Positions 36,401 to 51,400 of a stretch of DNA of 64,000 nt are shown here, piece after piece. The position numbers were made by a program, and so were the translations under genes. The DNA is from Ochotona curzoniae. Lineage: Eukaryota; Chordata; Mammalia; Lagomorpha; Ochotonidae. Every line of letters starts with the position of its first letter. Position 1 is the stretch's first letter. Location: contig NW_024466218.1 of assembly GCF_017591425.1 (NCBI RefSeq), forward strand, positions 8,300,001-8,364,000, written 5' to 3'. The notes below the pieces were generated by a model. That model did not search any database and was not told the origin of the DNA. It saw only the letters and a list, made by a program, of their open reading frames with translations.

Positions 36401-39400
36401 TTTCCAGAAAAACAACTCACAATCTTTGATGTGAAGGTCACAGTGAAGGTTAAAGATGATACAATAAAACACTTCCTCAACCTCAACTGACCAAAATTCC
36501 TAGTAGCATTCTACATAATAATGAATTACCACCCCCCACCCCCAAAAAAACCCACAAAAACTCTGCATATGATTGATTTTCAGTTAATTCAGGGTCTTCT
36601 TACACTAATATAATGCAGTAACATACAAGCCATAACATTCATGCACAATTAACTGCTTTCTATCGACAACCTTAATTCCACAGTACTAGATGGATGATTT
36701 AGTTAAATATAAATAAATAAACCAAGAGCATCAGAATGCTTAGCAGAGTGCACGTGTGTGTATACACAGGTTCTATATCAGAGTGGCCAGGACTGAGTCC
36801 CACCTCCACTTCCCACTCAACCTCCTGCTAATATATCCAGGAGGCAGCAGCTGAGGGTCCAAGACTTGGGTTTCTGACGCTCTGTGGGAGATCCAGGGAT
36901 GCAACTCCTGGCTCCTGGGCACCAGGCCGTAGGCATTTGGAGAGTGAAACAGCAGATTCAACAGCGATCTCTATGGCTCTCTCCCATATCTCCCTCTCAC
37001 CTCCCAGATCATCTGTCTCTAAGCCTTTCAAATACATAAAAGAAGTTCTTAATATGCATTTATTCTTCTTTTAAAATATACCTTTATAAATAAATCATCT
37101 CTGGGATTCATCAACTAAGTAATAAAAATATACTAGTATAATGCAAATTACCACACTCAGTAGAATTTTTGTTTATAATTTTTTTCATTCTTATACATTC
37201 ATTTCACTTTAAAACAGTTTATCCTATGAATACAACTAGAAACATTCAATTAAAGATCCACCAATACATTTTTCAACTATTCTAGAAAACAGGTCAACAT
37301 AAGCAATCAGCTTCTGTTGCTCATTTCATGTCTGTCAACGACTAGTCAGTTACCTTAACATGCTACAAAATAAGACCCATCTAATAAAATGAAAGACTGA
37401 AAATAGTTGGTTACGTTTAAACTCCCTCCCTGGCATCTGGTCAACCTATGCTGAAATAACTACATATAGCAAATACAAGGAAATATTTGATCTGAAAGGT
37501 TCTCTTGAATATTTTTTTTTAAATACACTTTGTTAAATACATGAATAAATCTTTTATTTTATAATTTCAGAGATGTGTAAAACATTCCATCTAGAGCATC
37601 AAGATTATCGGCATCAGACGAAATCCCTACAGTATTTACATATTTGAAAATGGAAATGAAAGTGTCTAGCATTCAATGATATGGGAAACACTGATCTTAA
37701 GTTTACTGCATGAAAACAGCAAAGAAATAAAATATGTACAAGACTTATTATTTTGGCAGTAGACATCTCAACTGATGGCTAGAATTTATTAAATTTGGAC
37801 CACTAACCTTACAGAAAATACCAAAAGTATATATCTGAAGGAAATAAAGTTGTTTATTTTTACAGCTATGGTAAAGGTTAAAATAATCTCAGTTGGGCTG
37901 GCCTTGTGGCATAGTGGGTACAGCTGCAGCCTGGAGGCCAGCTACACACCATAGCACATAAGCCTCCATTTGCGGAGCCTGTTCTAGTCCTGGCTGTTCC
38001 ACTTGGAATCCAGCTCCTTGCTCATCTGCCTGGGAGAATGGTGCCAGACAGCCAAAGACCTTGGGTCCCTGTGACTACCTGGGACATCTGAAGGAAACTT
38101 TAGGCTCCAGTCATTGAATCAACCCAGCTCTGACCACTGTTACCATTTGGGGAGTGAACCAACAGAAAGAGGATCTCTCTCTCACTTCTTCTCCCTCTCT
38201 CTAAGTAAATTTACCTTTCAAATTAGATAAATAAATCTTGAGAAAAAAAAAGAAAGAAAGAAAGAGAAAGAAAAGAAAAACGGCTGCAGCCTGCAAATGC
38301 CAGAATTCCAAATGGGCACCACTCCATGATCTAGCTGTTTCACTTCTGGTCCAGCTCCCTGTTAGTGAAAGTGCGTGGGTTCCTCTTATCCACATGGGAG
38401 ACCTAGAAGAAGCTCCTGGCTGCTAACTCTGGCCTGGGCCATCCTTGGCCGTTGTGGCCACCTGAAGAATGAACCAGCAGATGGAAGCATCTTTCTCACT
38501 CTATGTAGCTCTGATTTTCAAATAAATAAGTGAATCATTTTACAAAATCTAATTATCTTGTGACATAATGCCTTTACCTAGATTCATTTAAATCTATTTT
38601 GTCATTTAACTCTCAGAAAGTAATTCAAGTATTAATTCTCTAATTTTATAGCAATGCTACAGCATTACCTGTGTGACATCCAGGAAGAGCAGCAGTGCCA
38701 TCTACTGCCAGGGAGCCCTGAATAGTGCCAAGATTATAAACAATTCCCAGAATATGCAGCTCCCCTATGTGATGGGGAAAGAGCTTTAATCTTGCCTGTG
38801 GAGACAGTTAAAGTCACCCTTATTATGATTTTATATATCTTCAATAGCATTACATGCAAATTCTGTAATGTTATAGAAATACAAACATTCTGAAATGTCA
38901 ATTTTTCATGATGAAAAGCATCTTTCTCAATAGAAAATCTCTAAAAGATCTTCATAAAGTAAAGCAAAACTTTAACTTTTTGGTTTTCAACAGGATATAA
39001 GATAGAATGATTAAGCAATTACCACTTTAGATTCTTCACAATTAATTAAAAATTCTGAAATAACTTCAGTTTCAATAATTTCAGGATAACTTGTAACCTG
39101 AAAAACAAATAAGTTTTTTTTTAATAAAATACATATTCTAGTAATAAAATATCAGATTACTAATACTCCTATATATCAATACTTACTTACAAAGAATAAC
39201 ATTAACAATGAAACTTAGCATTTATTAGATTGTTACTATACCTAGAGAAAAGCCATACTGTGGTATGCATTTGATATGCTTCTATTTTGTTCAGCCAAAC
39301 TCAGCTAAGAAGTGATCTGTTCAAAGATACAGCCACACAGAATACAAGACCCCCAAGAAAAAGTTCAGCTGCTTAAAGCCAGCAATTCAAAAGAAAAAAG

Positions 39401-42400
39401 AAAGAAAAAATCACTTAATTTAATCTTTATTGTAACCAAATTTCTCTACATTTCATCCCAACCACGCTCTTGTTTTGCAATTTGGTAAATTTACACAGAG
39501 TAAAGATGACAGCAGCTTAGATGTGATGTAGAACAGATAGGGGGATAATAAACACAGTGAAAGGAGAAAGGCCTGTTTCCTCCAACCAGTGCTATTTATA
39601 AAGCACTACAATCTCTGGTTAAGTCATAAAGTAGATTCACAGGCAATTGCAGAAGGTAAAACTCTTCAAAAACACTATTTTTTACCACGAAATTAGTCAC
39701 TTGACACAAGAAATAAAAATCAAATCTCCTGGGCCCGGTGCGGTGGCGCAAGTGGTTAAAGGTCCTCGCCTTGCACGCCCGGAATCCCATATGGGCGCCG
39801 GTTCTAATCCCGGCAGCCCCACTTCCCTTCCAGCTCCCTGCCTGTGGCCTGGGAAAGCAATCAAGGACAGCCCAAAGCTTTGGGAACCTGCACCCATGTG
39901 GGAGACCCAGAAGAAGTTCCTGGATCCTGGCTTCAGATCGGCGTAGTATCGACCCGTTGCGCTCACTTGGGGAGTGAATCATCGGATGGAAGATCTTCCT
40001 CTCTGTCTCTCCTCTCTGTACATCTGCCTTTCCAATAACAAAATAATAAAAATAAATCTTTAAAAAAAAAAATCAAATCTCCTTAAACTCCAGTTCAGCA
40101 CCTTAGTCCATCACCACTAGAAGTTTTATAAAAGAAAATTTGAAGTTTACAGGAAGATTACATTTATACTAAAGAAATTTCATAAAATTACACAAAAAAT
40201 TTCACTGTGTAGTATGAAACCTCCTCTAAAATACTCAAGTTTGCTAGGAATCAATGAAATGCATGGGTCAGCATTGTATCATACAGGTTAGGTAGCTGGT
40301 TTCCCATATGTGTGCTGGTTCAAGCACTGGCTGCTCCACTTCCGATCCAGCTCTCTGGTAATGCACCTGGGAAAGCAGCATGGAAGGACAAGTGCTTTGG
40401 CACCTGCACCCACTTGGGACTAGATGAAGTCGTTGGCTCCTGAATCTTGGCTTCAGCCTGGCCCAGTTCTGGCCATTCCAATCATTTGTGGAATGAACCA
40501 GCAAGCTCTCTCCCTCGCTAACTCTGCCTTTCATATAAATGAAACTCTTTACAAAATGAAATAGGGGCCCGGCGCCGTGGCCTAGCAGCTAAAGTCCTTG
40601 CCTTGAACCCACCGGGAGCCCATATGTGCACCAGTTCTAATCCTGGCAGCTCCACTTCCCATTCAGCTCCCTGCTTGTGGACTAGGAAAGCAGTTGAGGA
40701 CAGCCCAAAGCCTTGGGACTCTGCACCCATGTGGGAGCCAAGGAGGAAGTTCCTGGCTCCTGGCTCTGGATCGGCAAAGCACCGGCAGTTCCACGCACTT
40801 GGGAAATGAATCATCAGACGGAAGATCTTCCTCTCTAGCTCTCCTCTTCTCTGTATATCTGATTTTGTAATAAAAATAAATAAATCTTTTAAAAAAAGAA
40901 ATCGAAATAGAAAATAAGACAAAGGTGGTTTTACTGACCAAATTCAACAAAGCTTTTATAAATAATAATGCTTCTTGTTACAAAGATAATCAACACCACA
41001 TGCTGCTGGTGAGAAGCTTGCTCATCTTAGTGTGTGTGACATCCGTGTCAAAATACCTACTTCCTAGGGTTTTCTAATTTCATGTCTCAAAATATTCCCT
41101 TCAGAAATAATCTGAAGGCTATCTACCACAGTACCGTGACAGTAAACAAACTAAACCTTCTAAAACAACTACCAATGACCTCAGAATAGCTTAGGAATCA
41201 TCCAAATGATGGACCACTAAAAATGAAATGCTGAGAAATTTTATTCAGAAAATACATAAAACTCAATGTAAAAAGCAACATATATAATATGAAAGAATAT
41301 AAAATATAAGAGTGTAAACAAGAAGTTAAAAGGTAACTAATTTATTGTGAAAATGTTTAAATATATGCACAGACCTTTTATAATACATGGTCTCCGTGAA
41401 CTTTCTGGAAAGCCCCCCAATAAATGAGGGAAAACCTTATAAATGTCAATGATCAGAAAGACAAAGAGTAAATGTTATACACATTACTTCTAAATGTTGG
41501 GAAAACAATTTCATACCATATGCTTTTCTATCTTCTCAATTTTCAACAATGCACAATTTTTAAAAACAAAAATAAGCCAAAAATAGGAATTAATTACAGC
41601 TCACTGGATGATAGAACTTGAAATGGTACAATAGCATCTCAGACTATAACTGAAACATGCTTATTACAAATACCTTTTAATAACTTACTATTTCTTTAAC
41701 TTCCTTATCCTTTCCACTTAAATCTTTGGGATGAAACTTCCAGAGTAACGACAAATCAGTCAACAAAAGTGGAACCTTCAAAGGATTTCTAAAAGCCACT
41801 TCCACTGTAATTGGTTCTATAAAATAAAGACCTAAATTAGTAACTTTAATAAACCTCACATCTCACCCTAAGCTTTGATTCTCTAAACAAACTTTGCTTT
41901 GACAGTTTTGTGTTCTGCATAGACTACCTTTTACTAGCTCGTAAAATGTTCATTTACCCAGGATTTCATTTTAAAATCACTTTCTCTGCATCTCCCCAAT
42001 TTCTTCCTACTAAAGAATGTTGTTCCTTCATGTATATTCGAACATCATATTGACTATGCAAATACATGACTCACAGTGTAGTTATACCCTAATAAATCTA
42101 CAAATTGAAAATACCCTCAGTCGGTATTTACCTTCAGTATGCCTAAAATACCAAACATTATTGCTTACTGCAGGCTGCCTTAGGCAGACACACACAAAAT
42201 GACTGTTTTGTATTGCTAGTCTAGGGAAAAAAACAAACTAAAGCAGTTTCTACTGATATGTACTTTTCTTTTTCCTTTAGGTATGACTGCATTGTTCCAC
42301 ATATCTAGAACTGGAACTTTCTGCAAACTACCACCAATGAATACTTCATAAAGCGAGTCAGAGAGCTGAAAAAAACATAGCTGCCACAACATTTGTATTT

Positions 42401-45400
42401 CTTCACTCCAATGTCAAGGGTATATAACAGCCCAGTTTTCCCATTAAATGTTGCTTTCCTCTTTGTAATGAAGGCGTATGACTGGGACAAGGGATTCTAT
42501 GGTTGCAATAGCTTCCCCACCGTTTGGCGTTCTAAATGCAGCTCAGTAAATCACACACTTCTAATTTACCTCTACATTACAGCCTCTAGCAGATGGTATA
42601 CACTGGAAATTAAATTAAACAGGCCCATAATTTTTAAAAAAATCAAAAACGCAATTATATCACCTTCAACAACAGCAAGTGGAAATCTTGAATTATCTGA
42701 AAAGCTGTTCAAACAATATTGTGTGGGATGGAAATTGGAGGGAATTACTCCTTTGTTAACCACAGCCACAACTTGCTCCTCAAGTTCCTGCCACTGCTGA
42801 GAGGATTCAGAGTCATATTCTTGATCAAGACTTACATGAGTAGCTGCTTGCTTTTCACCTAAGAAAACAAGTATCATCATTAAATACACATTTGATAATA
42901 TCTGCACTTTAAATAAAAATACTTTTAAAAAAACTGAAGTTGCCAATTCATATACACATTTTTTTCCAATTGTTTTTTTCCTTCTATTTCCAATTCTATG
43001 AGTGAAAATGAAGTTTGCATCAACCCTAGCCAAGCTGCAGCTTAGTTTAGAATATTGGTGTTTTTTCTCCTTAATTTTGAGAAAATGTATTTTCTCTAGC
43101 TTCACAAATAATTTTTTATAAATTATTTTAAATATTTACAGAAAAGGCATGAGGAATGACAGAAGAAATAGCATATTGAGCTTTTTAAAATGCCAACTTT
43201 TAAAAAAGATTTTTAAATTTGATAAGCAGAATGACAGGAATGAAGAGGAAGAGAGAGAGAGCCTTCTGCTTCCAAATGGCAGTCAACTGTTAGGGGCTGG
43301 GCACGATGAAACCAGGAGCTTGAACTTCATCTTAGTGACCCAAGGAGATGTAAGGGACAGCGCATTCGGACTATGGTCCATGGCCTTCCCTAGGACATTA
43401 GCAAGCAGCTGCTAGATTAAAGGGGGGCAGCTAGGACTCAAAACAGTGCCCTAAGGGATGCTGACATTACAGGCAGTATAACTGGCATCACGCTGGCCTC
43501 CCAAAGACCAGCTTCTGTCATGTTGTCCTGACGATGTTTTCACAAATGGAGGTTACAGAGCTGATGTTCTCTGCAACTCTCACCAATGCCTTTACTCTTC
43601 CCCACCTCAACAGCATCACTTCTGCCAGAGCTTTTCTGAAACTAAAGTGAATCATTTTCATTCATGCTATTTTTATCATACTTGAATAGTACATACACAA
43701 TGCATGAAAATTAGCTTAAATGTTTGAAATTCACACTGTAATTGAGTATTTTTCACTTAACACTATGCTATGGCAATTATCCATAATGAAACAATTAGAA
43801 AATTATCCTGCAGCATGAATCATTATACGAATCAAAATCTGTCAATTCACTATCAGAAATTTTGTATTTTTTATATTAAGAAACATTCTGCTATACACAC
43901 CATGACTTTTAGAAAGCAAATTTACCTCTCAAAAATTACAGTTTATCTCAACACAGATCAAGGGTCTTAACATATTTATAATTCTAACTCCACAGTACCA
44001 TTCTAGGGCTCGTGCCTAAAGGAAAATCGTATTAGAAAAAAATCCTTAAAATAGCTAAATGCTCTCTGCCTCTGTATAGATTTGAAAATTTACACAATAA
44101 AACATTACTCATGATACAGAAAGATTTTGAAAGAATGTCATTTCACATATGATTTTACGTAAGCAAAATGATGGAGGGGAGAGATGTCCCCTTGAGACGC
44201 TCATATCCCACAGCAGTGACTGGATTCCAGCCCCAGCTCTGCTCCATTTCCAACTGCCCACTAATGTACACTATGGGAGGTCACTGCGACAGTTACAAGG
44301 CCCTGGGCTCCTGCCACTCACACGGAAGAACCTGAGCCTGCACCAGTGTCCAGCTGTTGTAGGCATCTAGGACACAAGCCAATGTAAAGCAACAGATGGG
44401 AGATCACTATCTTCTGTTGCTTTCTTTCAGACTGTCTTCCACAGTAAATTTTGAAACAACAGAAACAGTCTAATAGTGGACAGCGTGATGGTTCAATTAG
44501 CTACTCCTCTGCTTGCAAGTGCACGCAAAGGAGACCTGGAAGAGGCTCCTGGCTCCCGGCTTCAAATCAGCTCAGCGATGGTTCTTGTGACCATTTGCAG
44601 AATAAGCCAGAGCGTGAAAATCTGTTTCTCTGACTTTCAAATAAAAATAAAGAAATCTCAAAAAAAAAGGAAGCAATCTATTAAAGTAAGGAATGTTAAA
44701 TTATAAGTATCTAATGGTGTATCATGAAAAAAGCTGATATAATTACAACTGTTTCCAATGTTTTTGTGAAGGAAGAACCACCAAAGAGTAGCTACCTTAA
44801 ACTAGCAGGACAATCCATGAAACAGCAGTTTTTTATTTTCCAGCAATGAACTACACATTATTTTTTTACAAGGTGAAATTAAAAAAAAAAAAAAAACCAC
44901 TTTTTAAAGTTATTCTTAGGTCAATGGGACAAGCAAAAACTATACTAACCATCAGCTGGTCGTCTATCATGTCCAAAGAAAACACGTGTTGCTGAACTGT
45001 TAATGTATGGTAAAGGAAGCTGTGGTAAAGGACCATCCGGTGAGAGCTGACTCACGTTCTGGGAGAAATAAAAAAGAAAAAAAGTACTAAAAAAAACCAG
45101 ACATTTTCTTCATGTATGTTTCCTCAGTTAAAAATACATTCAAGGTATTAAAGATCTGTTAAGCAAGAATATTAGGCATATAGTTTTAATTATTAAATCA
45201 CAGTCACAAAATTATATAACTGAGAACTTTAGATATCATTTACTCTGCCTCAAGGCTCTGCAGCTGGTTACTTGTCCTTCGATACAGAACATCCGAATGT
45301 TACGTGGTGTGGCTTGTACTTCCTGTGAATCGGTATAGTATGCTACCTGCCAAGCACCTAACCTGATACAAGTCTAACATCTCCCTGCACGATATATCAC

Positions 45401-48400
45401 AATCACAACTTTCAATATTCTCCTTAAATAATTTTTTAACCCCCTGTCTCAGTAAAACATCCTTTCTCCCTATTACTCTAGGCTATAACATATTTTCCAC
45501 AGATGCACACCTTCTCATCTTTCCTAAGGAAAACAAAGGTACTATGTTCACAAAGGATGGTAAAAGAATCTACTTTAATTGTAAAATCAGCAGTGAGCCT
45601 ATAAAAATACAAAGTATAAACAGTCCAGAAAGCTTCTGGTACCTTTTTCCTTTTTTAAATGAAAATAGCCACAAATCACATGTTTATAGAAATGCTAAAA
45701 ATTGTCCCATAAATAAAAAAAATTGAGGAGGCAGCAATTTAACCCAGATCTGTGACCAAGAGGCCTGGATTTATTATGACAGTTAAACATATTCTAATAC
45801 AAAAACTTGAATAGATTTTCAAGAGACACTAGCAAATATGCTTCTTTTTCTGAAACTAACCACTTTACACAACAGCAGTATCTATACCTGAAAATAAGTA
45901 CTCACCTTATAAACATAAAGGTATTCTCTGAGGAAGGCCCCCTGTTGGGCAGCAGACTGCTTACTTTCATTGATTAGAATATGCCTAAATGCAGAGACAG
46001 CATTGTCCAGCTGCCTAAGCGTGTAAGACTGGCGTCCAATAGTGAAATTAATGTGATCCTCTGCAAGAGACCATCCTTTCCCTTTGTAAACTTGCATGGC
46101 TTGACAATAGCAACGTAAAGCATGCTTTTTCTGTAGCAAAATAAATGAAACAAAGTATTTTAGTGCAAATTTTCATAACACAAACTAAGCAATCAAGTAA
46201 ATGCTTTTTCATCTAATAGAGAATTGAGAGGAAAATGAAATTTAACATTTTGGTAATCTCTTTTTCGTTAAATGTGGATAATACTCTATGGATTAAGTTT
46301 GTGCATGTTTATGGTAAAGGAAGGAAGAGAAAATGAGGAGAAAGGAAGATCACTCTACTGTGGCATCCATCCATGGTTTCTGTGAGCAGTATCTGACAGG
46401 TGAACTTCAGAAACAAAAGTTTACCTCTTGACTTCACCCACCTTGAATTCTTTCTCGGGGAATGCAAACTAATAATATTCAGCAGCTAAATTTGCAAAGT
46501 GATTTCACTAATACTGTGATTAAAACACATTCTCACACAGTACCAAGAGGCAAACTGTTCTCAAATAATATTTTCCTTCAAGTAAAACAATATTTATATC
46601 ATGCCTTTATCCCTTTGTTTTTAAAGGCTTTCAGTGAATTTATGTGGTGACAAATGCCATAAGCTAATTTGCATCACTATAAGTAAACCTTAATTTTTTC
46701 CTATTAAAAATTCACCTACTGGGCCCGGCATGATAGTGTTAGGGCTAAAGTCCTCTCCTTCAACGCACCAGGATCCCATATGGGCATTGGTTCCAATTCT
46801 GGCAGCCCCACTTCCTGTCCTTGATTGTAGCCTAGGAAAGCAGTTGAGGACAGCCAAAAGCTTTGGGACCCTGCACCCACGTGAGAGACCCGGAAAAGGC
46901 TCCTGGCTTCGGATCTGTGCAGCTCCAGCCATTGTGGTTGCTTGGGAAATAAACCATCAGACGGAAAATCTTCCTCTCTGTCTCTCCTTTCTGTATATGT
47001 CTTTCCAATAAAAATAAATCTTTATAAAAAATTCACATACTGGCCCCTGCTATCCACAGGAGACCTGGACACAGGTCAGGAATATGGCCTTCTGCTGGCC
47101 CAGCTCCAGTCATTGTAGCCATTTGGAAAACAAACCAGCAGAAGCAGATGGAAGACATTTGTCACTCCTCTCTGTAACTCTGACTTCCAAATAAAATAAA
47201 TCCCAAAGAAAAAAGTTCAAAGTTCCACTCAGTTACAATCAGGAGATAGCTTTCTCTAGAGCTGACTGTGGACTCACTAGGCACTACTATTCACTTTGTC
47301 ATCCCTACTTACCCGATGAAAGACCTGGGACATGCTGAAGAAGGCTCCATTAGAAAGGATCAATAATTTCAGGAAAAGCCCTTCAGAAAATTACAGAGTT
47401 GAAGCTGATGTTCAATTCCAAAAATCTCTAATGAATGAAAATTAATCCCAAAGAAACAATTCAAAGAAAATCACAACTGCAGTCTGAAAACCAAGAGGTT
47501 GTAAAGCAAGCAGCACCTCCTGTGATCCACGGTAAATGTGGTAAGTCAGGAAAACAACAGCTGTGAAAAACCACATGGGAGTTACCAGTGCAGCAGCATA
47601 TGGAGCCATGAATCAGAATTAGAAGCTTGGTTGTTGGATTGTAACTGATAGCTATTTTAAAGGTTTGGTTTTACAAGCATTAAAAAAGTTTTATTTGAAA
47701 GACAGACATAGGAAGAAAGACAGAAAATTTTATCTGCTGCTTCACTCCACAAATGGCTGCGATGGCCAGAGGTGAGCTGATCCAGGAGACAGCGTACAAT
47801 CTCCCGCACAGGTGCAGGGGCACAAGGAATCTGAGCCAACTAACAGAGGGATGGACTGGAATTTAGAGCAGCTAGGATGTGAACAGGTGCCCTTACGAGA
47901 TGCCAGGGGCCAAAGGCGAAAGCTACACCTACTATCCCACATGGCACCAGCTCCTATATTCATTTCGTACATTTGCATGGAGCTGAATAGAAATATGCAC
48001 CGTATACTATAACTGCGTGCATGAATATACCGTGTAACAAAGGTTCTGATGCTTGCTTGGTAGTGACAGCCTGACAATTTCCTTTAGCTCAATGCTACAT
48101 CCCATCATGATTATGAACAGAGAACACTGACAACCCCTGAACTCAGACAATCTCCATCTTCAAAATAGAATTTCATGTACCACAAAGGTTTTTTTCCTTA
48201 TTAATCCCTACTTCAGAGTAAGTTTCTACACAGACCATTGCTCTTGAAGTAGGACGTTATAAATTTTGTATCATGCACAAAGTCGTCTTGGTGAGTTTTT
48301 ATAATTCTTATTGGAATCTCAGATATACAGAGGAGAGACAGAGAAAGATATTCTATCCACTGATTCATTCCCCAAATGGCTGCAACAGCTGGTGCTGAGC

Positions 48401-51400
48401 CGATCTGAAGCCAGGAGCCTCTCCCGGGTCTCTCACATGGATGCAGAGTCCCAAGGCCTTGGGCCAACCACGACTGCTTTCCCAGGCCACAAGCAGGGAG
48501 CTGGATGGGAAACAGGGCCGTCAGGATTAGAACCGGTGTCGATATGGGATCCTGGTGTATTCAAAAAAACGTGAGAACTTTAGCCACTAGCATGACCTAG
48601 TGAGTTTTTTTTTAAGTGCTTTCTTGATTAAGGGATAGTATAAGGAAATCTTGCAAAAACCATGTCACTTGAAGGCCTCCTGTGAGACCAGAATATCACT
48701 TCGTAATATTCCAGCTATATCAAATTTGAATTGCATCATGAGAAAAAATAAAACAGAATTTGAAGAACATGCCATAATTATCCTGTAATTTGCCTAAGTC
48801 CAAGGTCATAAGTCAAAGAATCCTTTGACTAAAAGAAAAATGTGCAGTGAATGTATATTCTGTATAATGATTCCATAGTACAAGATTCTCGTTTCTACAA
48901 AACAGAGAATGTACAGCAAAGAGGAATGCAGGGCAGAGGTAAGGAGAATAATGTACCTCCTAGACAATGCATATTAAAAAAGTTCTAATATTTGCAACTG
49001 GAGGATGTCATATTGAATGACAAAGACTGTAAATACTGCCGCTCTCCGTTATGCATAGAAGCCAAAATTAAAACCAAAACCAAAACAGAAACACCTGTGT
49101 ATATCACTATTGTTGAAAATAGTTTTGTAACAACTGCATTTATACCCTTGTTAAACTAGTGGTTAAGATAATCTTACTAGTATTTTATAATCTTGCTGTA
49201 AAATTCACTGCATACGGGTAAGATGGCCATTTCTTGATTAATTATATGCCATGGCATTTGCCTATGTTCCTACTCAACTGGGTGTTTGCTTTCTACTGGG
49301 TTAAATTTCTTGTAAATAAATAAATAAATTGCTTTTTATTGGAAAGGCAGATTTACAGAGAGGAGGAGACAGAGAAAATCTTCCATCCCACTGTTTCACT
49401 CTCCAGCTGGCCATAACAGGAGGAGCTGAGCTGATCCAAAGCCAGGAGCTAGGAGCTTCTTCCATGTCTCCCATGTGGATGTAGAGTCCCAAAGCTTTAG
49501 GCCATTCTCTGCTACTATCCCAGGCAACTAGAATGGAGCAGCCAGGACACGAACCGGCACCCATATGGGTTGTCAGCACTTGAGAGTGAAGGATCAGCAT
49601 ACTGAGTCATAGTGATGGCCCCTACTTGTTACATTTCTTACCTAGCGAAGCATTAAACCTTTTTACTGGAATGTAAAGTTAAACTGTCATCTCAAAAACC
49701 AACCAGAAAGAAGAAGAGGAAGAAGGAGGGAATTAATACGGCTATATTCTTCATTTGTTTCTAATAAGTATGTTGAATCTGTTAAAAATCAATTCTGCAA
49801 ATTCTAAAACAAATTTTTTTTAAAAGTTAAATGAAAGACTGAGAGATAAACCAGGACATGTGGAAAAAGCAGTGATGGCAGACAGAGCAGGAAAGAAGGG
49901 AAGCCCGATCTGGGAACTTGATTCTAGAGTAGGTCAGTGTCCATAGCCCCTTCTAGTCTGCATTTTATAGTTTTGTTACAATAAGTGTCCTGCTCTGCTT
50001 AATCCTATCACCTGCTGCCAAGCCCTGACTAATTATGACGAAAATTGCTGCTACTTTTTTCCCCTTCCTCTTTGGTAGCCATACAACTTTGATCATAAGG
50101 TAATGCAACATTATATTTTTAACTAGTAATTGAAATATAACTGACATAGCAAAAAAAATTCCTACACTGACTTGTAGCTTTTGTAATAAATCTACCACTT
50201 TCTTAAAATAACTGTTATCTCTTAGGAAAAAAAGAATTGTAATTGCTATATGGCATCAGTAAAACAAACAAAAAAAAAAGCAGTCTTTAAAACTGGCACA
50301 AATAACTGAATACAATTAAGTGTGTTAGGTTCAAGTGCATTTATTAAGATTTCCTAGAAAAGTACCCAAGAATATTTAAAAGAGCTAACAAGAATTAAGA
50401 ACAGAAAAATTATCCAAGTTATACTGTATACATTGCATGCATTTTTAAATGACTTCAAACTTTAATAATACCAATTCCATATTTTTTTTAATTTTATTTA
50501 TTTTCATCTACTGGAAAGCCAGAGTGATGAGGACAGAGGACAAGACAGATTGTTCCTCCACTCACTGGCTCATTTCCCAGATGCTTTCAATTACACTTTT
50601 TTTTTTTGAAAGATATGCCTTAATTTTTATTTCTGTAGATGATATACACAATAGGTATATTATAAACCTATGATATAATATTTAATTTTTCCCAATATAC
50701 TTCTAAACATTTATTTATTTTTATTGCAAAGTCAGATACATAGAGAGAGGAGGAGAGACAGAGAGCCTGTAGGGGAATAAGGGGAGGTTCCCTTGCTGGA
50801 AAGCTACTCCCACTGGAGAATGTGAGCTGGGATGGGGACAGACCAGACCAGGCAGGGCTACAACACCTGTGGTCCTCAATTGGACTAGATCAGGGAAAAG
50901 CCAGGATGAGCTGATTATTCCTACTGGTGCTAACTACAAGTAGAGTGGGTTATGGTTGTTGGGGCTTAGCCACAGCATCAGCTGGCAGAAGCTGGCACTG
51001 GGGTCTAATTCTGTCAAGTCTAACCACAGAACCACCTGGAGAGTGCATAATCCAGGAGTGGGAGTAGCCTGGGAGGGAAATAGAGGGCTCCTCCCTCTTG
51101 GGTTACCACTCCCATGGGAAGTCACAAAAACCAGGACAGGGGCTGGGGTGGCTAGACAGAAAGGCACTCAACAACATCTGTGTGGGCTGGATAGTGGAGC
51201 TGGTTAGATGGAACTAAGCTTCAATACCCATCGACATGTACGAGCACCAAATGGGATGTGGGACAGACTGGACTAGTCTACTACACATACTGGCAAACCA
51301 GGGTAGGGGGTGAGCCTGGTGGGGGTTATTGTGGGTCACTCCAACTAGGCTGCAGCTCCCACTGGTTTATGCGAGGGCCGTGTGTGTGCTGGGCAGAACC

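Noticed and set aside
39596..40038. Several frames of 60-130 codons on both strands over SINEs (also at 40.6, 57.5, 35.1 and 46.8 kb)
   Set aside because: The same peptide patterns recur at every CSINE copy. They are SINE translations, not genes.
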